64,000 bases of DNA from Flavobacterium fluvii (lineage in GTDB: Bacteria; Bacteroidota; Bacteroidia; Flavobacteriales; Flavobacteriaceae), in the NCBI RefSeq assembly GCF_900129545.1, contig NZ_FQWB01000008.1, positions 1 through 64,000 of the forward strand. Direction: 5' to 3'. Each line of letters opens with the position of its first letter. The stretch's first letter is position 1. The notes under the pieces are model-generated. The model searched no databases. It was not told the DNA's origin and saw only the letters and a list, made by a program, of their open reading frames with translations. Of this stretch, positions 1 through 9,787 are shown piece after piece. Made by a program: the position numbers and the translations under genes.

Positions 1-450
1 GCAACAGATCCAACCTTGACTTATACCATTACAGGATTTGTAAATGGTGATGATGAAGCTGATTTAGACACGCCAGTGAGCATTGCAAGAGCAGCAGGAG
101 AAGATGTTGGTAATTATACCATCACCCCATCTGGAGCAGTAGATGCAAACTATACCATCAGTTTCCCAACAGCGCAATTTGGAATTACCAAAGCCGCATT
201 GACTGTTACAGCTAATGCAGGACAAACAAAAGTATATGGAGCAACAGATCCAACCTTGACTTTTACCATTACAGGATTTGTAAATGGTGATGATGAAGCT
301 GATTTAGACACGCCAGTGAGCATTGCAAGAGCAGCGGGAGAAGATGTTGGTAATTATACCATCACCCCATCTGGAGCAGTAGATGCAAACTATACCATCA
401 GTTTCCCAACAGCACAATTTGCAATTACCAAAGCCGCATTGACTGTTACA
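1..450 (+). repeat. Tandem 240-bp MBG coding repeats
   Basis: Bases 1-240 and 241 to about 450 are two copies of the same 240-bp unit (80 codons) with only a handful of substitutions, such as tat/ttt at 22/262. The array probably continues upstream of the window. Near identity at DNA level implies recent duplication or gene conversion. Confidence 0.9.
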
Positions 451-1698
451 GCAGCTGATAAATCCAAATACTGTGGTCAGCCTAATCCACAATTAACTTT
501 TACATACAGCGGATGGGTGAATGGAGTAGAAGCAATTGATACACCACCAGTAATCAGTACAACAGTTAATGTGACAACAACTGCAGCAAACTACCTTGAT
601 TCAATTACTTTATCAGGAGGTTTAGATAATAATTACAGCTTTAATCTTGTAGCTGGTACATTTACTGTTTATGGTGTTTCTATCGATGCAAGTGCCAGTA
701 GCGCTCCAGTAGCATTAGGTTCACCAATAACTTTAAGTGCAACGGTTACGTCATCAGAATCTGGTGATCTTTCGGGAATACCTGTTGTATTTACGCTTGA
801 TAATGGGAATGGCACACCTATAATTTATCCTACAGTATTAACCAACAGCAATGGCTTAGCAACCTATTCACTTGGCGGTCTTGCAGTTGAAGTATATAAG
901 ATTACAGCTGTAGCAGGTTCGGGTTGTGCTACATCAACTGCATATCTTGCCGTTTACGATCCAAGTGGTGGCTTCGTAACAGGTGGTGGATGGATTAATT
1001 CTCCTGCAGGCGCTTATACAGCTAACCCAGCTCTTACAGGAAAAGCCAACTTTGGTTTTAATGCCAAATACAAAAAAGGAAGTACTCAAGTGGATGGAAA
1101 TACAGAGTTTCAATTTCATACAGGAAATCTAAATTTCTCCAGTAGCAGCCACGATGCTATGTCATTGGTAATAGCTGGTGCGCAAGCAATATATAAAGGA
1201 AAAGGAACGATAAACGGAATTTCTGGATACAGTTTTATGGTATCCGGCATTGATGGTGACAAGAAATCTACCGTTGTTCAGGACAAATTTAGAATTAAAA
1301 TATGGAATGCATTCGGTACAGTATATGACAACCAAATAGGAGCTGCAGATAATGCAGATGCAATAACAGCACTTGGTGGTGGTTCAATTGTAATTCACGA
1401 AGTGAAGAAAAACAATGCCAAAACGGCTGAAGTTGTTGAAAAAGTTTCAGAGCAGGTTCCTTTCAATGTTATTGCCTATCCAAATCCTGCCAAATACCAA
1501 TTCACGTTGGTTGTGGAAGGCGGCAGCAAAGAAAAAATTGAGGTGGTGTTGTACGATGTTTTGGGTAGAACGGTGAAAAAAATCGAAAGCACCGACGGTC
1601 AACCAATTGTTTTCGGAGAAGAATTGCCGGCAGGATCCTATTTCACGATAGTCAATCAAGGTGCCAACAAAAAAACAATAAGATTGATTAAACAATAA
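1..1698 (+). CDS. MBG-repeat surface protein with T9SS sorting domain (5' partial)
   Basis: This is the C-terminal part of a large secreted or cell-surface protein. The frame is open from base 1, so the start lies outside the window. Three MBG-type beta-sandwich repeats of about 80 residues come first; the first two are almost identical and the third is diverged (KYCGQPNPQLTFTYSG). A bacterial Ig-like domain follows (about bases 680-950), then a Gly-rich module starting GGGWINSPAG. The last 80 or so residues start with YPNPA and end in a basic strand (KTIRLIKQ), the usual type A sorting domain of the type IX secretion system, so export and anchoring through T9SS is expected. Adhesion is an inference from the repeats. 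A strong terminator follows. The upstream length and the number of repeats cannot be known from here. Confidence 0.88.
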   Translation, partial: ATDPTLTYTITGFVNGDDEADLDTPVSIARAAGEDVGNYTITPSGAVDANYTISFPTAQFGITKAALTVTANAGQTKVYGATDPTLTFTITGFVNGDDEADLDTPVSIARAAGEDVGNYTITPSGAVDANYTISFPTAQFAITKAALTVTAADKSKYCGQPNPQLTFTYSGWVNGVEAIDTPPVISTTVNVTTTAANYLDSITLSGGLDNNYSFNLVAGTFTVYGVSIDASASSAPVALGSPITLSATVTSSESGDLSGIPVVFTLDNGNGTPIIYPTVLTNSNGLATYSLGGLAVEVYKITAVAGSGCATSTAYLAVYDPSGGFVTGGGWINSPAGAYTANPALTGKANFGFNAKYKKGSTQVDGNTEFQFHTGNLNFSSSSHDAMSLVIAGAQAIYKGKGTINGISGYSFMVSGIDGDKKSTVVQDKFRIKIWNAFGTVYDNQIGAADNADAITALGGGSIVIHEVKKNNAKTAEVVEKVSEQVPFNVIAYPNPAKYQFTLVVEGGSKEKIEVVLYDVLGRTVKKIESTDGQPIVFGEELPAGSYFTIVNQGANKKTIRLIKQ

Positions 1699-1721
1699 GC
1701 ATTTATTAAAATATTTTAATC

Positions 1722-1754
1722 AAAGCCAGCCCGATTAACGGGCTGGCTTTTTTT
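1722..1754 (+). terminator. Rho-independent terminator of the MBG protein gene
   Basis: A perfect 12-bp stem (1722-1733 with 1739-1750), a 5-base loop and a T-run sit 24 bases after the stop codon. Confidence 0.9.
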
Positions 1755-1875
1755 AGCATAAAAAGTTTTGAAATGATAAACAAAAGTTTTTTGATCTTTA
1801 CGGAGGATGTCAAAATGAGGTTATAAAGCTTTCTTAAATCTAATGGCTAATGAAACAAGATGTTGTTATAAAATG

Positions 1876-1883
1876 TACTTTTG
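1876..1883 (+). promoter_or_regulatory. Possible -7 box of the MORN-like gene
   Basis: TACTTTTG fits the Bacteroidota TANNTTTG -7 consensus about 50 bases before the start codon. No TTG lies at the expected distance upstream. Confidence 0.35.
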
Positions 1884-1930
1884 CCCAAGCAAACAGTATT
1901 AATTAATTGTCCGTTAAATGGATAAATATC

Positions 1931-2650
1931 ATGATTAAAATGAAGTTTAGTTTTTTTAAAATAGTGTTGTTTTTCTTTTTTTGCCAAACCCTGTTGTCGC
2001 AAACCGATTACAATAAATTAGACGAAAAAGGCAAGAAGCACGGACTTTGGAAAGGTTTTTATCAAGATACCAAAAACCCAAAATACGAAGGAACTTTTGA
2101 ACACGGTAAAGAAGTAGGGGTTTTTACCTTCTTTGATAATGCCAAAACAAAAAGAGTCATTGCTACCCGGGAATTTAATGCCACAGACAATTCAGCTTAC
2201 ACGATTATGTACGATCAACTCAAGAATAAAGTGAGTGAAGGCAAGGTCGTGAACAAGTTGTCTGAAGGGCCGTGGACTTATTACCATAAAGCGTCAAAAG
2301 CAATAATGGCTACCGAAAATTACAGCAAAGGCAAGCTGGAGGGTTTGCGTTCCGTTTTTTATCCAAACGGAAAAATTGCAGAAGAAACGATGTATAAAAA
2401 CGACCTGAAAAACGGTACTTATAAAAAATATGCAGAAAACGGAATCATCATCGAAGAATCCAATTACAAGAACAACGAATATGATGGTTTGGCTACTTTC
2501 AGGAATCCTGATGACGGAACAATTGTTTCCACGGGGAAATTCGTCAATGGCAAGAAATCGGGAATTTGGCAGTTTTTCCAAAAAGGAAAATTGGTCAAAG
2601 AAGAGAATATGAGTTTTCCCCAAACTAAGCCAAAAGCCAAAAAGAATTAG
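1931..2650 (+). CDS. Exported MORN-type repeat protein (YwqK-like)
   Basis: A protein of about 239 residues with an N-terminal signal peptide (a run of Phe and Leu ending near LLSQ). The body is made of short repeats such as GKKHGLWKGFY, KYEGTFEHGKEVG, GKLEGLRSVFYPNGK and GKKSGIWQFFQKGK. These match the MORN/YwqK family repeat of Gly-x-x-x-Gly-x-W/Y strands, which form a beta-meander. Members are often labelled antitoxin YwqK-like, but no toxin lies next to it, so that role is not supported here. A longer frame opens with TTG at 1907; the ATG at 1931, or the one at 1940, is preferred because it leaves a normal signal peptide. It stands alone between a terminator and mnmA. The function is unknown; an envelope location is likely. 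Confidence 0.8.
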   Translation: MIKMKFSFFKIVLFFFFCQTLLSQTDYNKLDEKGKKHGLWKGFYQDTKNPKYEGTFEHGKEVGVFTFFDNAKTKRVIATREFNATDNSAYTIMYDQLKNKVSEGKVVNKLSEGPWTYYHKASKAIMATENYSKGKLEGLRSVFYPNGKIAEETMYKNDLKNGTYKKYAENGIIIEESNYKNNEYDGLATFRNPDDGTIVSTGKFVNGKKSGIWQFFQKGKLVKEENMSFPQTKPKAKKN

Positions 2651-2774
2651 TCCCACTTCCCATCTTTGGGAACTTCAATTTCAAAATCATTAAAAAAAAA
2701 TTGGACGTTTGTGGTAAAATTTCACAACAAAAGGTTAATCCTATATTATCCGCCAATCCTGTCGTAAATCTTTG

Positions 2775-2782
2775 TAACTTTG
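2775..2782 (+). promoter_or_regulatory. -7 box of mnmA
   Basis: TAACTTTG is a full match to TANNTTTG, 29 bases before the mnmA ATG. No clear -33 TTG is seen. Confidence 0.5.
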
Positions 2783-2811
2783 CAGCCTTGTAAAATTATA
2801 ATTATTTCAAA

Positions 2812-3999
2812 ATGAAACGTGTAGTTGTTGGGCTTTCAGGTGGTGTAGATTCGAGTGTTGCGGCTTATTTATTGCAGCAGCAAGGTTACGAAGTCATAGG
2901 TCTTTTTATGAAAAATTGGCACGACGACTCGGTAACCATTTCTAACGAATGTCCGTGGCTCGAAGACAGTAACGATGCTTTATTGGTTGCCGAAAAATTG
3001 GGCATACCTTTCCAAACGGTAGATTTAAGCGAAGAATACAAAGAGAAAATCGTTGATTATATGTTCAACGAATATGAAAAAGGGCGAACTCCAAATCCTG
3101 ACGTGCTTTGTAATCGCGAAATAAAATTCGATGTTTTCATGAAAATCGCTTTAAGTCTTGGAGCCGATTATGTGGCAACAGGTCATTATTGCCGAAAAGG
3201 AGAAACTGAAGTCAACGGCGAAAAAGTCTATCAACTTTTGGCTGGAGCCGACAACAACAAAGACCAATCTTATTTCCTGTGTCAATTATCCCAAGAACAA
3301 TTGGCGAAATCCTTGTTTCCAATTGGTGAATTGACAAAACCTGAAGTGCGCGAAATAGCTGCCGAAATGGATTTGGTTACCGCCGAAAAGAAAGATTCAC
3401 AAGGATTGTGTTTCATTGGAAAAGTGAGATTACCGGAGTTTTTACAACAAAAATTACAACCCAAAGACGGATTGATTTTTCAAATTGACAAAGATTATCC
3501 TGTTTATAATTCAGAAAAGCCAATAAATCTTTCTGTTGAAGAAGCCTTGGCTTTTGATGCAAAAAAAATAGACTACACTCCAGAAATGGGAAAAGTTGTG
3601 GGCAAACATCAAGGCGCACATTATTTCACGACAGGACAACGAAAAGGACTTAATGTCGGCGGAACAACCGATCCTTTGTTTATCATTGCAACTAATGTGG
3701 AAACCAATTCTATTTATACTGGTTTAACGAGTCAACATCCGGGATTGTTCAGAAAAGCCTTGTTTGTCGAAAAATCAGAAGTGCATTGGATTCGCACGGA
3801 TTTGGCTCTAGCCAATGGCGAAACGATGGAAGTGATGGCACGAATTCGTTACCGTCAACCTTTGCAAAAAGCGACTTTACACCAATTCGAAAACGGAATG
3901 TACGTGGCTTTTGAAGAACCACAATCAGCCATAACAGAAGGACAATTCGTAGCTTGGTATTTAGACGATGAATTAGTGGGTTCGGGAGTAATTGCTTAA
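2812..3999 (+). CDS. mnmA: tRNA-specific 2-thiouridylase MnmA
   Basis: Catalyses 2-thiolation of uridine at the wobble position (U34) of Lys, Glu and Gln tRNAs in the cytoplasm, using ATP and a persulfide sulfur donor. The N-terminus holds the PP-loop ATP pyrophosphatase motif GLSGGVDSS (residues 7-15). The two catalytic cysteines of the family are visible: Cys100 in [13 protein letters not shown] and Cys200 in DSQGLCFIG. At 395 residues the length is normal. A 26-base gap separates it from the following subtilase gene, but the two functions are unrelated, so co-transcription would be only read-through. Start chosen at the ATG following an A/T-rich leader and a good -7 box. Confidence 0.97.
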   Translation: MKRVVVGLSGGVDSSVAAYLLQQQGYEVIGLFMKNWHDDSVTISNECPWLEDSNDALLVAEKLGIPFQTVDLSEEYKEKIVDYMFNEYEKGRTPNPDVLCNREIKFDVFMKIALSLGADYVATGHYCRKGETEVNGEKVYQLLAGADNNKDQSYFLCQLSQEQLAKSLFPIGELTKPEVREIAAEMDLVTAEKKDSQGLCFIGKVRLPEFLQQKLQPKDGLIFQIDKDYPVYNSEKPINLSVEEALAFDAKKIDYTPEMGKVVGKHQGAHYFTTGQRKGLNVGGTTDPLFIIATNVETNSIYTGLTSQHPGLFRKALFVEKSEVHWIRTDLALANGETMEVMARIRYRQPLQKATLHQFENGMYVAFEEPQSAITEGQFVAWYLDDELVGSGVIA

Positions 4000-4025
4000 A
4001 TTAGTCTTTCATTTCCAAAAAAAAT

Positions 4026-5651
4026 ATGAAAAAATTATATCTTTTCCTGTTTTTAGTTTCCAGTTTTGTTGGCTTTTCTCAAGAAGATGCCTGGGTATAT
4101 TTTAAAGATAAACCAGATGCGGCAACTTATTTGGCCAATCCCTTGACGATGCTTTCACAAAGAGCTTTGGACAGAAGAACCAATCAAGGCATTCCCTTGG
4201 ACAGTAAAGATGTTCCCATTTACCAACCTTATATCGACCAAGTTATTGCATCAGCAGGAATTACCGTGAAAGCTAAATCCAAATGGTTCAATTGTGTCCA
4301 CGTTCGTGGTTTGCAAGCCAATATTACGGCACTTACATCATTGTATTTTGTGGAAAAAGTTGAATTCGCCAATCGATCAATCAACGTGAATAAAATCAGT
4401 GCACCAAAACAGGGTAAAAACAAGCCTGTAAACAAAACCTTGCAGACGACAACAACTTTTAATTACGGCAATTCTGCCAATCAAATTCAAATGTTGAATG
4501 GGCATTTGTTGCACCAATCCAATTATACGGGTTCCGGAAAAATAATTGCCGTAATGGATGGCGGATTTCTTGGCGTGGATACCGCTCCGACCTTTGCCAG
4601 GTTAAGAACCAACAACCAGATTCTTGGAGGGTACAATTATGTCGATAAAAGCACTAATTTTTACACGGGAGCTACTCATGGAACCTCGGTGCTTTCCTTG
4701 ATGGGAGGTTATGTTGACAACGCTCTTGTGGGAACTGCTCCAGATGCTTCCTATTATTTATTCATCACGGAAGATGGTGCTTCTGAAAATCCGGTTGAAG
4801 AATCAAATTGGGTCGAAGCCGCCGAAGAAGCCGATAGGTTGGGGGTTGATATTATTACGACTTCATTGGGTTATACCACATTTGACAATTCGAATTATAA
4901 TTTGACTTACACCGACATGAATGGCGTTACCGCTTTCATTTCGAAAGGCGTTGATGTGGCTTTCAGTCGTGGAATGGTTTGTGTAGTTTCGGCAGGAAAT
5001 GAAGGAAACCTGGCTTGGCATTATGTTTCGGCACCGGCAGATGCCTTAAATGCATTGACAATTGGTGCGGTAAAAGCGGACGAAACTTATGCTACGTTTA
5101 GTTCACAAGGACCAACTTATGATGGAAGGGTAAAGCCCGATGTCACGGCTCAAGGCCAAAATCCGTATGTTTCCGATGTTTCGGGAAATATTATCAATAC
5201 TGGAAGTGGAACTTCATATTCAGGTCCCATTGTTGCGGGAATGGTAGCTTGTTTGTGGCAAGCTTTGCCTACAAAAACGAATCAACAAATCAAGCAATTA
5301 ATTGTACAATCGGCAGATAGATATACAGCACCAACCGTACAATATGGTTATGGAATTCCCGATTTTAGTTTGGCTTTGGTCAATGGAAATGCATTATCGG
5401 TTGCTGATTATTCAAAAAGTGATTTTATCGTTTATCCAAACCCCGCCACTGATTCCATTTCGGTTACTTTGTCCGAAGGATTCAACACGGGGAATGCCGT
5501 CTTTTATACTGTTTTGGGACAAAAAGTCTTGGAAGAAAAAATAACAAAACAATCTTCCGTCATTTCGATTAAATCCTTGAGCAAAGGAACTTATTTGTAT
5601 AAAATAGAATCGAATGGTTTTGCCAAAAGTGGAAAAATTATAAAAGAGTAA
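4026..5651 (+). CDS. Secreted subtilisin-like (S8) serine peptidase with T9SS sorting domain
   Basis: A predicted extracellular protease of 541 residues. It has a signal peptide (residues 1-19, ending GFSQ), an N-terminal prodomain-like region and an S8 catalytic domain. The triad is visible as Asp178 (AVMDGGF), His218 (THGTS) and Ser397 (GSGTSYSGP), with the oxyanion Asn in SAGNEGN. The C-terminal 80 residues begin VYPNPATDSISV and end GKIIKE, a type A T9SS sorting domain, so the enzyme should pass the outer membrane through the type IX system. The substrate cannot be read from sequence. It lies in a same-strand run behind mnmA with only 15 bases before the next gene. Confidence 0.93.
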   Translation: MKKLYLFLFLVSSFVGFSQEDAWVYFKDKPDAATYLANPLTMLSQRALDRRTNQGIPLDSKDVPIYQPYIDQVIASAGITVKAKSKWFNCVHVRGLQANITALTSLYFVEKVEFANRSINVNKISAPKQGKNKPVNKTLQTTTTFNYGNSANQIQMLNGHLLHQSNYTGSGKIIAVMDGGFLGVDTAPTFARLRTNNQILGGYNYVDKSTNFYTGATHGTSVLSLMGGYVDNALVGTAPDASYYLFITEDGASENPVEESNWVEAAEEADRLGVDIITTSLGYTTFDNSNYNLTYTDMNGVTAFISKGVDVAFSRGMVCVVSAGNEGNLAWHYVSAPADALNALTIGAVKADETYATFSSQGPTYDGRVKPDVTAQGQNPYVSDVSGNIINTGSGTSYSGPIVAGMVACLWQALPTKTNQQIKQLIVQSADRYTAPTVQYGYGIPDFSLALVNGNALSVADYSKSDFIVYPNPATDSISVTLSEGFNTGNAVFYTVLGQKVLEEKITKQSSVISIKSLSKGTYLYKIESNGFAKSGKIIKE

Positions 5652-5666
5652 CATTTAAACGCTTCA

Positions 5667-6611
5667 ATGAACAAAATCACCCAACTTTTCAAAATCAAAT
5701 ACCCCATTATTCAAGCTGGAATGGTTTGGAATTCTGGTTATAAATTGGCAAGTGCGGTAAGCAATGCCGGTGGTTTGGGATTGATTGGATCGGGTTCGAT
5801 GTATCCCGAAGTTTTGCGGGAACACATTCAGAAATGTAAAAAAGCTACCGATAAACCTTTTGGGGTAAATGTCCCGATGTTGTATCCCTACATCGAGGAA
5901 ATCATCAACATTATTGTCGAAGAAGGCGTGAAAATAGTTTTCACTTCGGCTGGAAATCCAAAAACCTGGACTTCTTTTTTGAAGGAAAAAGGAATAACGG
6001 TAGTTCACGTGGTGAGCAGTTCCGCTTTTGCCTTGAAAGCGCAAGTGGCCGGAGTCGATGCCGTGGTTGCCGAAGGTTTTGAAGCCGGAGGACACAACGG
6101 AAGAGAAGAAACCACGACTTTTACCTTGATTCCGATGGTGAAAGAAAAAATCAAGATTCCGCTGATTGCCGCTGGCGGAATTGCAACCGGTCGAGGAATG
6201 CTGGCCGCCATGGCTCTTGGAGCAGATGGCGTGCAAGTGGGAAGTCGTTTTGCCGCATCGGTGGAATCATCGGCGCACGAAAATTTCAAAAACAAAATTA
6301 TCGAAACCAAGGAAGGGGAGACGCAGCTCACCTTGAAAGAATTGGCTCCCGTTCGATTAATCAAGAATAAATTTTACCAAGACGTTCAGCAATTGTATTC
6401 AAAATGTCCAACGAAAGAAGAGTTGGCGGCACTTTTGGGCAGGGCAAGAGCAAAGCACGGTATGTTTGAAGGTGATTTGGACGAAGGCGAACTCGAAATT
6501 GGGCAAATTTCGGGATTGATTCACGACATTAAACCAGCTGCGGACATTATTTTGGAAATGATTGCAGACTTTGAACAAGCTAGAAAAGAAGTCGATAAAT
6601 TTGATTTCTAG
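5667..6611 (+). CDS. NAD(P)H-dependent flavin oxidoreductase / nitronate monooxygenase family
   Basis: A 314-residue FMN-dependent TIM-barrel enzyme of the 2-nitropropane dioxygenase / FabK-like family. Family signatures seen are YPIIQAGMVW at the N-terminus, GLGLIGSGSM, VVAEGFEAGGHNG (phosphate/FMN region) and IPLIAAGGIATGRG followed by GADGVQVGSRF. The family oxidises alkyl nitronates or reduces enoyl-ACP (FabK); the exact reaction cannot be separated here. Cytoplasmic, no signal peptide. It starts 15 bases after the subtilase stop. Confidence 0.87.
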   Translation: MNKITQLFKIKYPIIQAGMVWNSGYKLASAVSNAGGLGLIGSGSMYPEVLREHIQKCKKATDKPFGVNVPMLYPYIEEIINIIVEEGVKIVFTSAGNPKTWTSFLKEKGITVVHVVSSSAFALKAQVAGVDAVVAEGFEAGGHNGREETTTFTLIPMVKEKIKIPLIAAGGIATGRGMLAAMALGADGVQVGSRFAASVESSAHENFKNKIIETKEGETQLTLKELAPVRLIKNKFYQDVQQLYSKCPTKEELAALLGRARAKHGMFEGDLDEGELEIGQISGLIHDIKPAADIILEMIADFEQARKEVDKFDF

Positions 6612-6656
6612 TTTCAAATTTTATTACTTTTGAAGACCTACTAATTTTATACTTAA

Positions 6657-7073
6657 ATGGCGAAAATAAAAACAATTATTGTTCTGGCTTTTTTTGCAAT
6701 GGGATTGCAACAATCTTATGGTCAAACCTATCGATTCACGACTTCTGGTCTTAGCGTCATGCATAAAGACCAAAAAGGCAAATGGGGCAAATGGTCCGAC
6801 TTGGATTTAGTCAATATTTTAGTGGCATTGGATACGGATAAAAGCCGAATTGTTGTTTATTCCGAAGTGATTCAATTGTTCGAAATAATTGATTATGTTC
6901 CCTTGACAGAAAATGAAACAGACAGTGTTTACTCTTTTACCTGCAAGGACAATAATGGAGACGATTGCACGCTTTCGATTATTACGAGGAAGAAGCAGGA
7001 CAATCGGAAACAGCTTTACATCAATTATGACAACCGGATTATTGTCTATAATATTTCCAATTACAAATCATAA
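6657..7073 (+). CDS. Small exported protein of unknown function
   Basis: 138 residues, not recognised. It starts with a signal peptide (KTIIVLAFFAMGLQQSYGQ, cleavage probably after residue 22 or 23). The mature part is a compact, probably beta-rich domain containing KGKWGKWSDLDLVNILVALD and ending RKQLYINYDNRIIVYNIS. No lipobox, no sorting domain and no membrane helix beyond the signal, so a periplasmic location is likely. It lies 45 bases after the flavin oxidoreductase and 86 bases before pafA on the same strand. Confidence 0.72.
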   Translation: MAKIKTIIVLAFFAMGLQQSYGQTYRFTTSGLSVMHKDQKGKWGKWSDLDLVNILVALDTDKSRIVVYSEVIQLFEIIDYVPLTENETDSVYSFTCKDNNGDDCTLSIITRKKQDNRKQLYINYDNRIIVYNISNYKS

Positions 7074-7159
7074 ATAGGTTTAATTTATACCTGTAAAAGG
7101 TTCTCACAATCCAGTTTTTTACCATCGAATATGTATTTTGTCTCTATAAAAAGTGTACT

Positions 7160-8776
7160 ATGAAAAAGTTGTTTTTATTGTTGTCGTTTTTCGTGATTGT
7201 GGGTATTCAAGCCCAAGAACGTCCTAAATTAGTGGTCGGAATTGTGGTTGATCAAATGAAAATGGAGTATTTATATCGTTTCTCGGATGATTTTTCTCCC
7301 AATGGTTTCAAGCGATTAATGGGCAAGGGCTATACGTTCCAGAATATGCATTACAATTATATGCCGACTTATACTGCACCAGGACACGCTTCGATTTATA
7401 CTGGAACCACACCGGCAACCCACGGAATTGTGAGCAATGAATGGTTTAGCAGAACTTTGAAAAAAGAAATGTATTGCACGGATGATGCTTCCGTAAAAAC
7501 GATTGGCGACGGCACAAAAGGGGAAGGCGAAATGTCTCCAAAAAACCTGCTCAGTACCACCATTACAGACGAATTGCGATTGGCGACCAACTTCAAGGGA
7601 AAAGTTATTGGAATGAGTTTGAAAGACAGGGGAGCTATTCTGCCGGCAGGACATTTTGCCAACTGGGCTTTTTGGTACAGCAAAACAGGGTCTTTTATTT
7701 CCAGCACTTTTTATGGCGAGAAATTACCGGATTGGGTAACGGAATTCAACCAAGAAAAAAGATATATGCCTTATATTACCAAGGGTTGGGATTTGTTGAA
7801 ACCTATTGCCGCCTACAACGAAAGTATGGAAGACGACAATCCTTATGAAGGAAAATTATACGACAGTAAAGCACCAGTTTTCCCATACAATCTAAAAGAT
7901 ATGTATGACAAAAATGATGCTGGAGTGATTCGAGTAACTCCTTTCGGAAATGATTTTTTGGCTGAATTTGCCAAGAGAGCCATCGAAAAAGAGGAATTAG
8001 GAAAAGATGATGTTACTGATTTTTTGACAGTTAGTTTTTCCTCTACAGATTATGTGGGGCACATTCTTGGGCCACGTTCGATGGAACTGCAAGACACTTA
8101 TTTGCGACTAGATCAAACTATTGCCGATTTGTTGACTTATTTGGACAAAACTGTAGGCAAAGACAATTATTTGCTTTTCTTGACCGCAGACCATGCAGGT
8201 GCAGAAAACGGTAGTTACCTAAAAGACCATAAATACAATGTTACCAACCTGGAAGGAAAGGAAATTAGAAAAGATTTAAAAAAGTTTTCTGTTGATACTT
8301 TTGGAGAAGATTTGGTCTTGAATTATTCCAGTTGGAATTTGTTCTTCAATAAAGAAATTATCAAAGCCAAAGGTTTGGAATTGGCAAAAGTAAAACAATC
8401 CTTCAAGGACTATTTGATGACGCAAAAACAGATAAAAAGAGTCTATACCGAAGAAGAAATTCTAGCCTCCACAGGGAATGATTATTACCTGAATTTCATT
8501 GCAAAAGGGTATGACGTCACGCAAAACGGGGATTTGATTGTTCTGGATAAACCGGGTTATATTCAACACGGAACAACTGGAACAACTCACGGTACTACTT
8601 ACACTTATGATACACACGTGCCCTTGTTGTTCTACGGATGGAACGTTAAACACGGAGAATCGTTCAACAAAAAAGTAATTACCCAAATTGCCCCAACGAT
8701 TGCCCAAAAAATTAAAATCAGCTTTCCAAACGGAACGGAAGCCAATGTCTTGGAAGAGGTTTTGGGGGAGAAATAA
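7160..8776 (+). CDS. pafA: PafA-type alkaline phosphatase
   Basis: A 538-residue secreted phosphomonoesterase of the alkaline phosphatase superfamily, close to Elizabethkingia PafA. After a signal peptide (ending GIQAQ) all known PafA active-site residues are present with a constant offset of 7: nucleophile Thr72 (TYTAPGHAS), Asn93 (VSNEWF), and the phosphate-binding pair Lys155 and Arg157 (SLKDRGA). Zinc ligands are Asp31 (VVDQM), Asp and His in STDYVGH, Asp-His in TADHAG, and a late His in THGTTYTYDTH. It should release inorganic phosphate from phosphomonoesters in the periplasm. It lacks a T9SS domain. No clear PHO-like operator was seen upstream. A bidirectional hairpin terminator follows. 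Confidence 0.95.
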   Translation: MKKLFLLLSFFVIVGIQAQERPKLVVGIVVDQMKMEYLYRFSDDFSPNGFKRLMGKGYTFQNMHYNYMPTYTAPGHASIYTGTTPATHGIVSNEWFSRTLKKEMYCTDDASVKTIGDGTKGEGEMSPKNLLSTTITDELRLATNFKGKVIGMSLKDRGAILPAGHFANWAFWYSKTGSFISSTFYGEKLPDWVTEFNQEKRYMPYITKGWDLLKPIAAYNESMEDDNPYEGKLYDSKAPVFPYNLKDMYDKNDAGVIRVTPFGNDFLAEFAKRAIEKEELGKDDVTDFLTVSFSSTDYVGHILGPRSMELQDTYLRLDQTIADLLTYLDKTVGKDNYLLFLTADHAGAENGSYLKDHKYNVTNLEGKEIRKDLKKFSVDTFGEDLVLNYSSWNLFFNKEIIKAKGLELAKVKQSFKDYLMTQKQIKRVYTEEEILASTGNDYYLNFIAKGYDVTQNGDLIVLDKPGYIQHGTTGTTHGTTYTYDTHVPLLFYGWNVKHGESFNKKVITQIAPTIAQKIKISFPNGTEANVLEEVLGEK

Positions 8777-8827
8777 TATTTTAATACTTTTCTTTTCTGT
8801 TATTTCAGGATGGAACAAATCAAAAAG

Positions 8828-8866
8828 AAATCCCATTTCATTTTTAATTGAAATGGGATTTTTTTA
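8828..8866. terminator. Bidirectional terminator between pafA and the convergent lipoprotein gene
   Basis: A 13-bp stem (8828-8840 with 8849-8861) with T-runs on both strands lies between convergent genes. Its stem sequence is nearly the same as that of the lysA terminator at 9796-9826. Confidence 0.88.
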
Positions 8867-8892
8867 TGGATTCCGAAATATCGGAGCTGGGC

Positions 8893-9621
8893 TTATTTTA
8901 CGACAACAGCATCTTCGATGAGAACATCGTATTTATAACCTGAGCCTAAATCTTTATTTAAAACAACTTTGCCTTTTAGGGAAACTATTTCATCCACTTT
9001 CAACTTGGCCAAAGAAGTAATCGTGATGTCGTTAAATCCGTTAAAACTTGTTCCGTCTTGTAAATGAATCCAGTTTTTCGACATGATGTCTGGCATAAAC
9101 TTTACCACTTTACCTGTTAAAATAACGGTTTTACCAGCTAATTTATCTCTAGTTGAAAACAAATCAAATAGGGAGATTCCACCTTTGGCCAAAGTAATTC
9201 CTTTTGCCAACTCGGTGACAGGCGCTATTTTTTTAGGATCTATGACAGTTTCAGTTACTGCAGCAGGAGGGTTTGGATCTGTTAATCCTTCAACAAAGAA
9301 AACTGAATCAAAAGTTCTTTTTAAATCTTTGCTTTCAAATTTTTTCATCTCCATTCCGCCTTCATAGGTATAGGTTTTTCCTATTTCTACTTCTGTTAAC
9401 GGAACAGCTATCCAATATTCTTTTTCTCCTTCGGTTACCAAAAGATAGGTGTAGGCTTTTGCATTTAAAACTTCTTTGACAGTGATTTCATGGAAATTTG
9501 AATCTGCATCTAAATTTTCCACTGCCGTTGCAACTTCAGGCTTTTCATTATTAGGTTTGCATTGAACCAAAACCAACAATGCCACTATACTTGCCACACT
9601 CCAAATTGTTATTTTTTTCAT
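8893..9621 (-). CDS. Lipoprotein with C-terminal OB-fold-like domain
   Basis: About 242 residues, not assigned to a named function. The chosen ATG at 9621 gives a lipoprotein signal (KKITIWSVASIVALLVLVQC, with Cys as the lipidated residue); a longer frame reaches 9708 but adds 29 residues in front of the signal. The middle contains LVTEGEKEYWIAVPLTEVE, and the C-terminal 100 residues (GKTVILTGKVVKFM ... KNWIHLQDG ... VSLKGKVVL) look like the small OB-fold domain found in many Bacteroidota lipoproteins. A membrane-anchored periplasmic protein is likely. It is flanked on both sides by terminator hairpins with the same stem sequence. Confidence 0.78.
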   Translation of the reverse strand: MKKITIWSVASIVALLVLVQCKPNNEKPEVATAVENLDADSNFHEITVKEVLNAKAYTYLLVTEGEKEYWIAVPLTEVEIGKTYTYEGGMEMKKFESKDLKRTFDSVFFVEGLTDPNPPAAVTETVIDPKKIAPVTELAKGITLAKGGISLFDLFSTRDKLAGKTVILTGKVVKFMPDIMSKNWIHLQDGTSFNGFNDITITSLAKLKVDEIVSLKGKVVLNKDLGSGYKYDVLIEDAVVVK

Positions 9622-9787
9622 TTTTTTATATTTAATTGTTCGATGTGAAATTAACCAAATTAAAAGCTGTTCAATATGATAAAACTCATGTTTTAAAAGA
9701 GAATTCATTTAGCTGATAAAATCGACATTCTCATTTTAAAGAAACTGGATTCCCTAACTATGAAGTAAATCTAATATAATTTAATCT

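Noticed and set aside
1..480. Regular direct repeats that could suggest a CRISPR array
   Set aside because: The repeats are 240 bp, contiguous and in an open frame encoding MBG domains; there are no spacers and no cas genes.
1931..2650. Toxin-antitoxin system suggested by YwqK similarity
   Set aside because: No toxin gene is next to it and the protein is exported; only the MORN-like repeat is shared.
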